Source of the DNA: an uncultured Clostridia bacterium
GTDB taxonomy: Bacteria; Bacillota; Clostridia; UMGS1883
DNA: 61,468 nucleotides
Reading direction: 5' to 3'
Assembly: GCA_947629005.1 (NCBI GenBank)
Contig: CANRCD010000011.1
Span: forward strand, 1-61,468
Shown: one piece after another, positions 35,208 through 41,784 of the stretch
Position numbering within the stretch: position 1 is the stretch's first letter
Layout of the letters: the number at the start of each line of letters is the position of its first letter
Notes under the pieces: model-generated
The model's database searches: none
Told to the model about the DNA's origin: nothing
Seen by the model: the letters and a program-made list of their open reading frames with translations, nothing else
Translations under genes and position numbers: made by a program

Positions 35208-36500
35208 ATGAATATATATAAGCTCAGCGAGATAAGCACCGAAAAGCTGGATTTCCTCATGAAGCGCGCCGAGCTGGACATCACAGAGCAAATGAAAATT
35301 GCCCGCGAGATTTCCGACGAGGTAAAGCGAGACGGCGACAAGGCCGTGCTCAAGTATACCGAAAAGTTCGACCACGTTTCCCTCACGGCCAATAGAATAA
35401 AGGTCACGCCAGAGGAGATTGAGGCCGGCTGCGCACGGCTCGACGCCCCCACCCGCGAGGCCATTGAATACGCTTATAAAAACATCTACGACTTCCACGA
35501 GAAGCAGCTCCCCGAGGAGATGTGGTTCACCTCGGTGGACAAGGGCCTGCTCGTCGGCGAAAAAACCACTCCCATCGTGGACGTGTGCCTTTACGTGCCG
35601 CGCGGCAAGGGCAGCTTCCCCAGCGTTATGCTTATGCTGGGCGTGCCCGCAGCCGTGGCCAAGGTGCCGCATATCCGCGTGGTGACCCCTCCCAACGAGA
35701 ACGGCGACGTGGACGACGCTATCCTCTGCGCGGCCAAGACCATCGGCATAACCGAAATCTACAAGGCCGGCGGCATACAGGCCGTGGCCGCCGTGGCTTA
35801 CGGCACCGAGACAATTCCCAAGTGCCACAAGATAATCGGGCCCGGCAACTCCTACGCCACCGCCGCCAAGCGCGTGCTTGCCCAGCAGATCGACGCAGGC
35901 CTCCCCGCAGGCCCCAGCGAGTGCATAATTCTTGCCGACGAAAAGGCCGACCCCGAAAAGGCGGCCCTCGATTTGATGATAGAAGCCGAGCACGGCCCCG
36001 ACAGCGCGGCTTTGCTCGTCACTCACTCGGCGGAACTGGCCGAAAAGGTGGTTCCCATTGTTGAGCGTCAGCTTTCCAAGCTCGGCGAAAAGCGCCGCGG
36101 CTTTGTGGAAACGGTGTTCTCTACCTACGGCGGCATAGTCCTTACTAACTCTTTGGACGAATCGGTAAAATTTGTCAACGACTACGCCCCCGAGCACATG
36201 GAGGTAATGTGCGAAAAGCCCTTCGAGGTTCTGCCCTCTATAAAGAACGCCGGCGAGATACTCCTCGGCGAATACACCCCCGTCACGCTGTGCAACTTCG
36301 TGCTCGGGCCCAACGCCATTCTGCCCACGGGCGGCTTCGCTAAGACTTATTCCTCGGTTTCCGTCCTCGACTTCCTCAAGCGTTCGAGCGTGGGCTACGC
36401 CTCCCGCGAGGGCTTTGAAATGGTGCGCGGCCACGCCGCGAGGATAGCCGCCGTGGAGGGCTTTGAAACTCACCGCCTTGCCGTGGAGGAGAGAAAGTAA
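35208..36500 (+). CDS. hisD: Histidinol dehydrogenase
   Basis: A 430-residue zinc enzyme oxidising histidinol to histidine with NAD. Family blocks are PRGKGSFPSVMLM (near 130), GPGNSYATAAKR (near 223), AGPSECIILAD (near 242) and DYAPEHMEVMCE (near 325, with the conserved Glu-His pair). The ATG at 35208 follows GAAAGGACT; an upstream in-frame ATG at 35142 lies before the promoter -10 box and can be excluded. It is the first gene of a five-gene unit that lacks the rest of the his pathway. Confidence 0.95.
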   Translation: MNIYKLSEISTEKLDFLMKRAELDITEQMKIAREISDEVKRDGDKAVLKYTEKFDHVSLTANRIKVTPEEIEAGCARLDAPTREAIEYAYKNIYDFHEKQLPEEMWFTSVDKGLLVGEKTTPIVDVCLYVPRGKGSFPSVMLMLGVPAAVAKVPHIRVVTPPNENGDVDDAILCAAKTIGITEIYKAGGIQAVAAVAYGTETIPKCHKIIGPGNSYATAAKRVLAQQIDAGLPAGPSECIILADEKADPEKAALDLMIEAEHGPDSAALLVTHSAELAEKVVPIVERQLSKLGEKRRGFVETVFSTYGGIVLTNSLDESVKFVNDYAPEHMEVMCEKPFEVLPSIKNAGEILLGEYTPVTLCNFVLGPNAILPTGGFAKTYSSVSVLDFLKRSSVGYASREGFEMVRGHAARIAAVEGFETHRLAVEERK

Positions 36501-36520
36501 CTCTTTAAGGAGAGATTTTC

Positions 36521-37132
36521 ATGATAAAGGTGACGCGCGAAACCACCGAAAGCAAAATAACCGTGCGGCTTTCCCCCGCCCCCATAGCGGCGGATTACCG
36601 CGCCAAAATAAACACCCCTCTGCCGTTTTTGAGCCACATGATAGAGCAAATAGTCTGGCGATGCGGCTTTAACATCGAGGTCGATATGACGCTCGATAAA
36701 TTTGACCTCGCCCACGTGGTCTGCGAGGATTTGGGCCAAACCGTGGGCCGCGCCTTCCTCGAGTATGCAAAAACCGCCTCGCCCGCCGGCTTCGGCGACG
36801 GCGTGGGCGTTATCGACGAGGCCAAGGCCTCCGGCGCGCTGAGCCTTGAGGGCAGGAGCTATTTCGGCTTCTCCTCCGCTGTGGAGGTGCCGTCCTCGGC
36901 CGAGGGCATGGCGAGCGAGGATCTGCTCGTGTTTTTGGACGGCTTCGCCCAAGGCGCCCGCGCGACGGTGCATCTGGACGTGTTAAAGGGCGAAAATTCG
37001 CACCATATATGGGAGGCCGCGTTCCGCGCCTTCGGCGTTGCGCTTGGCCGCACCTACGGCGAAAGCCCCGCTCGCAAGGGCATGACGAGCGGCGTCGCCG
37101 GCGAGATAAAATACATCGTGGAGGCCCTATGA
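36521..37132 (+). CDS. Divergent imidazoleglycerol-phosphate dehydratase (HisB-like)
   Basis: A 203-residue HisB-fold protein. It keeps RETTESKITV at the start, FLSHMIEQ in place of the FFDHML block, IDEAKA for the DEALA block and the strong GENSHHIWEAAFRA motif near 165. The central metal motif normally HHTxED reads HVVCED (about residues 65-70), so the second histidine is Val, and several flanking residues are changed. It may be a weak or altered-specificity dehydratase. AAGGAG lies before the ATG; the stop overlaps the next gene by four bases (ATGA). Confidence 0.78.
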   Translation: MIKVTRETTESKITVRLSPAPIAADYRAKINTPLPFLSHMIEQIVWRCGFNIEVDMTLDKFDLAHVVCEDLGQTVGRAFLEYAKTASPAGFGDGVGVIDEAKASGALSLEGRSYFGFSSAVEVPSSAEGMASEDLLVFLDGFAQGARATVHLDVLKGENSHHIWEAAFRAFGVALGRTYGESPARKGMTSGVAGEIKYIVEAL

Positions 37133-38157
37133 GGCCGGCCCCGTTTTTAAGCAAATACGACAAAATAATCTTCGATATGGACGGAGTTATCACCGGCGAG
37201 CAGAACTACTGGGACATTGCCGCCCTGACGGCCTATGAGCTGACGCACGACCGCCGCTTTTTCGGCGATGGGGAGGTCGCTCCTTCGCCGGAGCGCAAGG
37301 CCGCCGTCCGTGCGCGGCTGTTCTGCGGCGACCGCTTCATCACCGCCGTAAAGGACAAGGGCGTGAACTCCAACTGGGATTTGTGCTACTTGGCCGTATG
37401 CTTCCTGCTCTGCGGCATGAGCCCCGCCGAAATGACCCGCTATGTGGAGGAAAGCCCGCTCTTGGCCTTCGGCTTGTACGACGAGGCCGCCCGCATGGCT
37501 TCGGCCGCGCTGGGCCGCCCCGCCGCCGAAACCGAGCGCGGCGCGTGGCTGTGGTTGCTCTGCCGCAAGGTTTTTCAGGAGTGGTATCTTGGCGACGGGC
37601 TGTACGAAAAAATGTACGGCGAAAAATCCCACGGCGCGGGCAAGAGCGGTATGTGGAGCGCCGAGGAGCCCATCGTCCCTCTCGACGGGCTGAAGGCCCT
37701 GCTGACGACTCTCACGGCCTGCGGCAAGACCCTCGGCATAGCCACCGGACGCAGCCGCTTCGAGGTGGAAGCCCCGCTGAAAAGCTGGGGATGCGAGGGC
37801 TATTTTGACGAAGGACATTCTATAGATTATGACTTCGTTGTGCGCGGCGAGGATGCTCTGCGGAAAAGGGGCATAGCGGTCCGGCTGACGAAGCCCCACC
37901 CCTATATGTTTTTGAAGGCCGTGCTCGGCGCGGACTATGACGATTTCAAAATTTACGCCGGAGATTACGACCGCGCCCCCATAGAGCGTTCGCTGCTGGT
38001 GGGCGACGCGGGCAGCGACATTTTGGCCGCCAAGGCCATGGGGGCCGATTTTCTGGCCGTGCTCACCGGCATAAGCGGCGAAAAGGGCCGCGCCTACTTC
38101 GAAGAGACCGGCGCGGAATACATTGTGCCGAACGTGCTTTATATGATGGAGGAATGA
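37129..38157 (+). CDS. HAD-superfamily phosphatase, translationally coupled to the HisB-like gene
   Basis: A 342-residue HAD hydrolase. Motif I is FDMDGVITGE (Asp15 and Asp17), motif II is GIATGR near 203, the conserved lysine lies in TKPHPYMF near 253, and motif IV is LLVGDAGSDILAAK near 287. The cap between motifs I and II is unusually large (about 160 residues). The ATG overlaps the HisB-like stop by four bases. By context it could be a histidinol-phosphate phosphatase, the step before hisD, but this is inference; the motifs alone do not give a substrate. Confidence 0.8.
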   Translation: MRPAPFLSKYDKIIFDMDGVITGEQNYWDIAALTAYELTHDRRFFGDGEVAPSPERKAAVRARLFCGDRFITAVKDKGVNSNWDLCYLAVCFLLCGMSPAEMTRYVEESPLLAFGLYDEAARMASAALGRPAAETERGAWLWLLCRKVFQEWYLGDGLYEKMYGEKSHGAGKSGMWSAEEPIVPLDGLKALLTTLTACGKTLGIATGRSRFEVEAPLKSWGCEGYFDEGHSIDYDFVVRGEDALRKRGIAVRLTKPHPYMFLKAVLGADYDDFKIYAGDYDRAPIERSLLVGDAGSDILAAKAMGADFLAVLTGISGEKGRAYFEETGAEYIVPNVLYMMEE

Positions 38158-38160
38158 CAA

Positions 38161-38712
38161 ATGCCGATAAGAGTAAATGCACCCCTCTCCAAGACTGAAG
38201 CCGCGAAGCTCCGCGCCGGCGATGAGGCGCTGATAAGCGGATATATCTACACCGCGCGCGACGCGGCGCACAAACGTATATGCGAAATGCTTGACCGCGG
38301 CGAGGAGCCTCCCTTCGAGCTCCGAGACAGTGTTATTTACTACGTCGGCCCCACTCCCGCGAGGGAGGGTGAGATAATCGGGAGCTGCGGCCCCACCACC
38401 AGCGGCCGCATGGACGCCTACGCCCCGAGGCTCATAGCCTTGGGCGAAACGGGCATGATAGGTAAGGGCGAACGCTCCGCAGCCGTGGTCGAGGCCATGA
38501 AGGAGCATACCGCCGTTTACTTCGCCGCAGTCGGAGGGGCGGGCGCGCTGCTCGCGGAAACTGTCAAGGAGCGCGTTCCCGTGGCCTTTCCCGACCTCGG
38601 CGCCGAGGAGATAGTCCGCCTTCGGGTGGAAAACTTTCCCGCCGTAGTCGTCATCGACAGCCTTGGAGGCAACGCCTACAGGCTTGGGCGGGAAAAGTAT
38701 GAAATAAAATAA
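38161..38712 (+). CDS. Fe-S type fumarate/tartrate hydratase beta subunit
   Basis: A 183-residue protein of the class I fumarase C-terminal (FumA/TtdB beta) family, with GYIYTARDAAHKRI near 28, VGPTPAREGEIIGSCGPTTS near 63 (swivelling-domain loop with the conserved GPTTS) and RMDAYAPRLI. In two-subunit clostridial fumarases it pairs with a roughly 280-residue alpha subunit holding the 4Fe-4S cluster; no alpha gene is in this window. GGAGGA overlaps the end of the HAD gene just before the ATG, so it belongs to the same unit. Confidence 0.9.
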   Translation: MPIRVNAPLSKTEAAKLRAGDEALISGYIYTARDAAHKRICEMLDRGEEPPFELRDSVIYYVGPTPAREGEIIGSCGPTTSGRMDAYAPRLIALGETGMIGKGERSAAVVEAMKEHTAVYFAAVGGAGALLAETVKERVPVAFPDLGAEEIVRLRVENFPAVVVIDSLGGNAYRLGREKYEIK

Positions 38713-38740
38713 AAAATTATTTTGAAAGGAAATGGTAAAA

Positions 38741-38944
38741 ATGGCAAAAGTAACAAAGGACATGATTATCCGCGACGTTCTGGCGGTTGATCCCGGCACA
38801 GCTCCCTTCTTTTTCGAGATAGGTATGCACTGCCTCGGCTGCCCCAGCGCCAGCGGCGAGACCGTTGAGGAGGCTTGCGCCGTCCACGGCGCCGACGCGG
38901 ACGCGCTCATCGCGAAGCTTAACGATTATCTGGCGGATAAATAA
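38741..38944 (+). CDS. DUF1858 / hybrid-cluster-protein-associated redox domain
   Basis: A 67-residue DUF1858 protein with the typical start VTKDMIIRDVLAVDP and the cysteine motif GMHCLGCPSASGETVEEA; the pair of cysteines (CLGC) suggests a redox or metal site. The family often accompanies hybrid cluster proteins or Fe-S enzymes, but none is adjacent besides the fumarase beta subunit. The ATG at 38741 is preferred; an in-frame ATG at 38732 abuts AAAGGAA. The gene ends 2 bases before a strong terminator that closes the hisD unit. Confidence 0.88.
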   Translation: MAKVTKDMIIRDVLAVDPGTAPFFFEIGMHCLGCPSASGETVEEACAVHGADADALIAKLNDYLADK

Positions 38945-38945
38945 A

Positions 38946-38976
38946 ACAAAAAGGCCCCTTCGGGGCCTTTTTGTTT
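38946..38976 (+). terminator. Terminator of the hisD unit
   Basis: AAAAAGGCCCC-TTC-GGGGCCTTTTT, a symmetrical hairpin with T run, directly after the DUF1858 stop. Confidence 0.92.
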
Positions 38977-39039
38977 AAGCTCTCCTTCGCATATTTTCGC
39001 TCCTCTCGGAAAGACTAAAGCCGAAGGGAGTGCTGAAAA

Positions 39040-39291
39040 ATGAACAAGCTGTTCGGCTATTGGGCAAAGCCGAAGAAAATAAAAAAGCTGCTGCACGGAA
39101 GCGAGCTCGGCAGCATCGCGGAGGACGCCTCGCGCGAGATAGGCACGCTGTTTTCCGAACTTCGCAGAACCGGCCTTTCCGCCGGACGCAAATTTATCCG
39201 CGTTCTGCCGGTAAGGCAGAGACTGAGAGCCATGCGGGCGCTGCGCTCGTTTTCTCGGGGTTCGGCCAAGCTAATGCGTATGATGAAATGA
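39040..39291 (+). CDS. Small basic protein, 83 residues
   Basis: A short protein rich in Arg and Lys (KPKKIKKLL, VLPVRQRLRAMRALRSF) with no hydrophobic segment or cysteine. AAGGGAG lies 9 bases before the ATG and a strong terminator follows 3 bases after the stop, which supports a real single-gene unit. I do not recognise a family; the charge would fit nucleic-acid or membrane-surface binding, without further proof. Confidence 0.65.
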   Translation: MNKLFGYWAKPKKIKKLLHGSELGSIAEDASREIGTLFSELRRTGLSAGRKFIRVLPVRQRLRAMRALRSFSRGSAKLMRMMK

Positions 39292-39293
39292 AA

Positions 39294-39325
39294 GCGGGCG
39301 GCCATTGGCCGCCCTGCGGTTTTTT
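39294..39325 (+). terminator. Terminator after the basic protein gene
   Basis: GGGCGGCCA pairs with TGGCCGCCC, then TGCGG and TTTTTT. Almost the same hairpin recurs at 39946-39975. Confidence 0.88.
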
Positions 39326-39356
39326 AATGCTTCGCCGCACGGGCAGCCTCGCGCCA

Positions 39357-39385
39357 TTGACAGCGGCGGCGAGCTATGGTATAAT
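39357..39385 (+). promoter_or_regulatory. Consensus promoter with very short leader
   Basis: TTGACA (39357-39362), 17-bp spacer, TATAAT (39380-39385): both hexamers perfect. The predicted start near 39392 leaves only about 10 nt before the ATG at 39402. Confidence 0.85.
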
Positions 39386-39401
39386 TAAAACGGTGATAAA
39401 A

Positions 39402-39944
39402 ATGGAGCGAATAAAAAAATTATTTTTATATTTTATGGCCTACTCAGTTATCGGTTGGCTGTACGAGGTTTTTCTCGAAGTGGTCATCTATCGCTGGGGC
39501 TTCACGAATCGGGGCGTGCTGTTCGGCCCATACTGTCCGGTTTACGGCGCGGGGGCGATGTTGTTCATATTTACGGTCTACCCGCTTATCAAAAATGCAA
39601 GCGTAAAGCGCAGACTCCTGCTGCTTCCGGCGGTCGCAGCGCTGTGCGCGCTTACGGCCACCGCTCTGGAGCTCGCCACGAGCTACATTCTGGAACTTCT
39701 AACCGGCTCTTGGCCGTGGCAGACCTACGCGGACTACAAGCTCAACTTTCAGGCACGGATAGCCCTCTCGCCTTCGATTAGATTTGGCCTTGGCGGCGCG
39801 GCATTTTTATACATAATTCAGCCCCTTTTGGAGCGGCTCACCGCGAAAATGAGTCCCCGCGCGCTGAACGCCGCCGTCCTCGCCCTCGGGGCGGTTTTCA
39901 CCGCCGACCTTGCCGCGCATATCGTTATGATAATAATACATTAA
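39402..39944 (+). CDS. CmpB-type (putative ABC-transporter type IV) membrane protein
   Basis: A 180-residue membrane protein with the hallmark N-terminus FLYFMAYSVIGWLYEVFLE and GFTNRGVLFGPYCPVYGAGA (residues 35-54), typical of the family labelled putative ABC-transporter type IV (CmpB). Five or six hydrophobic segments are present. No ABC ATPase is adjacent and the function of the family is unknown. It is a single gene with a perfect promoter, a leader of about 10 nt carrying GGTGAT as the only ribosome site, and a hairpin terminator. Confidence 0.87.
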   Translation: MERIKKLFLYFMAYSVIGWLYEVFLEVVIYRWGFTNRGVLFGPYCPVYGAGAMLFIFTVYPLIKNASVKRRLLLLPAVAALCALTATALELATSYILELLTGSWPWQTYADYKLNFQARIALSPSIRFGLGGAAFLYIIQPLLERLTAKMSPRALNAAVLALGAVFTADLAAHIVMIIIH

Positions 39945-39945
39945 A

Positions 39946-39975
39946 GCGGGCGGCCAATGGCCGCCCGTTCAATTT
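39946..39975. terminator. Terminator shared by convergent genes
   Basis: GGGCGGCC pairs with GGCCGCCC around AAT, followed by GTTCAATTT. It lies between the CmpB-type stop and the ppa stop and repeats the hairpin at 39294. Confidence 0.75.
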
Positions 39976-40513
39976 ATTCCTTTTTGCCGAATTTCTCCTC
40001 ATAGGCGGCAATGCTTTTTTCGATAATACGCTCGGCCTCGTCGCGGCCCATAATCTCCTTGACGGCGGTTTCCTTGTCCTCGAGGAACTTATAGACCTCG
40101 AAAAAGTGAGATATCTCCTTGAAAATATGGTCGGGCAGCTCGCTTATGTCCTTGTAAATCGAATATGTAGGGTCCCTAAACGGCAGGGCGATGATCTTTT
40201 CGTCAACCATGCCGCCGTCAATCATCTTTATTACGCCTATCGGATAGCACCGCACCAGCACGAGCGAGTCGATAACCTCCTGACAGAGCACCAGTACGTC
40301 GAGAGGGTCGTTATCGCCGGCGTAGGTGCGCGGGATAAAGCCGTAGTTGGCGGGGTAGTGGGTTGAGGTGTACAGCACGCGGTCAAGGATTATCATGCCG
40401 GTTTCCTTGTCCAGCTCGTACTTGTTCTTGCGGCCCTTGCCGATTTCGATAACGGCAAGGAAATCGTCCTTTTTGATTCTTTCCGGAGCCACGCTGTGCC
40501 ATACGTTGAACAT
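39974..40513 (-). CDS. ppa: Inorganic pyrophosphatase (family I)
   Basis: A 179-residue soluble pyrophosphatase that drives biosynthetic reactions by splitting PPi. The family I signature is clear: EIGKGRKNKYELDKETGMI with the substrate-contacting Lys/Arg, YPANYGFIPRTYAGDNDPLDVL with the metal-binding D-x-D-P-x-D, and IIALPFRDP. Clostridia more often use family II or membrane enzymes, so the form is worth noting. The start at 40513 is chosen; GAGAGG abuts an in-frame ATG at 40522. It follows rsmF by 5 bases. Confidence 0.94.
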   Translation of the reverse strand: MFNVWHSVAPERIKKDDFLAVIEIGKGRKNKYELDKETGMIILDRVLYTSTHYPANYGFIPRTYAGDNDPLDVLVLCQEVIDSLVLVRCYPIGVIKMIDGGMVDEKIIALPFRDPTYSIYKDISELPDHIFKEISHFFEVYKFLEDKETAVKEIMGRDEAERIIEKSIAAYEEKFGKKE

Positions 40514-40518
40514 ATTTA

Positions 40519-41784
40519 TCATCCTCTCAAATATTTTGGCAAATGATTTTTCAGCCTTCCGTCCACCAGCTTGCCCCAGCCAACGGGGAAGCCGTTCCAA
40601 AGGGCGGCGGCATAGCCCCTGCCCTCGGGTGCGGGGAATGTTTCGCCACGGTAATAAGCGTCAAGAGAGCCGTCGCCGAGCTCCACGCTCAGGCGGAAAT
40701 CCTCCTTTTTAAGCGCCATGCAGAGCGCGTGGGCGGGCTCGAACCTGCCCTTTTTGTTTTCGCCCAGCATGAGGCCGGGGCGCAGAGCCCTTACGCCGTC
40801 GAGGCTGCCCAGCCCCTCGGGAACGAGGTAGAGCGTATCGCCAAAGGCTGCGAAGCTCCCCTCCAGCCGCAGGCGCAGGCTTTCGGCCTCGAATGCGCGG
40901 TAAATCGAAGTGTCGGCGCTTTTCCCTGCGGGGCGGTCAAAACGAGGGCCGTCCAAGCGGCGGAGACGGGCCGCGAAATGCCCTTCGCCCTTGTGCGTGT
41001 GCGGCATTATCCTCTTTTCGGATATAAGTTCAAAATCCGAGCGGGCCGCGAGAAAACGAGCCACAACTCCCTCGTTTTCCTCCCGCGAGAAGGTGCAGGT
41101 CGAATATACCAGTTCTCCCCCGCCCCGAAGCATTTCCGCCGCCGAGGACAGTATCTTAAGCTGCCGCTCCGCGCAGGAGCGTACGTGCTCGGGGCTCCAT
41201 TCATGGACGGCGGTCTCGTCGCGGCGGAACATACCCTCGCCGCTGCACGGCGCGTCCACGAGAATTTTGTCGAAAAACGCGGGGAATCGCGCGGCCAGCG
41301 CGTCGGGCTGCATACAGAGTACGGCGGCGTTCATAACGCCAAGGCGTTCGAGGTTTTCCGCGAGGATTTTCGCCCGCGCGGGCGCCACCTCGTTCGCTAC
41401 GAGCAGCCCGTGGCCGCCGAGCTTCGCGGCTATCTGGCCGCTTTTGCCGCCTGGCGCGGCGCAAAGGTCAAGCACTTTATCGCCGGCCCTTACGCCAAGC
41501 TCCTCGGCGGCTATCATGGCCGAGGGTTCCTGCGAATATATGAGACCGGCGCGGGCAGCCCCGTGACGGCCCGCGCGGACGCCGTAGTAAAAGCCTTCTT
41601 CACACCATTCCACCTGCCCCAAGGCGAATGGAAACAGGGGTCGCAGGGCCTCGGGCGTGATTTTGAGCGTATTCACGCGGAAGCCGCGCCAAGGCTCGCC
41701 TTCCATCGCGGCCAAAAAGGCCGGATAGTCCGCGCCGAGGTCGGCTCTCATGCGGGCGAGGAATTTTTCCGGAAGCTCTTTCAT
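40519..41784 (-). CDS. rsmF: rRNA cytosine-C5 methyltransferase (RsmF/RsmB family)
   Basis: A 421-residue SAM-dependent m5C methyltransferase. The catalytic core shows VLDLCAAPGGKSGQIAAKL near 107, DAPCSGEGMFRRDE near 175 and the second catalytic cysteine in VYSTCTFSREENEG near 227. A C-terminal PUA-like region follows (about 290-421), as in RsmF/YebU. The target is an rRNA cytosine, not defined here. It overlaps the GH43 gene by 4 bases (ATGA) and leads to ppa. Confidence 0.92.
   Translation of the reverse strand: MKELPEKFLARMRADLGADYPAFLAAMEGEPWRGFRVNTLKITPEALRPLFPFALGQVEWCEEGFYYGVRAGRHGAARAGLIYSQEPSAMIAAEELGVRAGDKVLDLCAAPGGKSGQIAAKLGGHGLLVANEVAPARAKILAENLERLGVMNAAVLCMQPDALAARFPAFFDKILVDAPCSGEGMFRRDETAVHEWSPEHVRSCAERQLKILSSAAEMLRGGGELVYSTCTFSREENEGVVARFLAARSDFELISEKRIMPHTHKGEGHFAARLRRLDGPRFDRPAGKSADTSIYRAFEAESLRLRLEGSFAAFGDTLYLVPEGLGSLDGVRALRPGLMLGENKKGRFEPAHALCMALKKEDFRLSVELGDGSLDAYYRGETFPAPEGRGYAAALWNGFPVGWGKLVDGRLKNHLPKYLRG

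Noticed and set aside
35145-36473. A 442-codon open frame opposite hisD
   Set aside because: Shadow of hisD; it would overlap the hisD promoter and has no recognisable product.
37147-38910. A 587-codon open frame on the minus strand across the HAD and fumarase genes
   Set aside because: It is antisense to two recognisable proteins, has no ribosome site and shows no motif.
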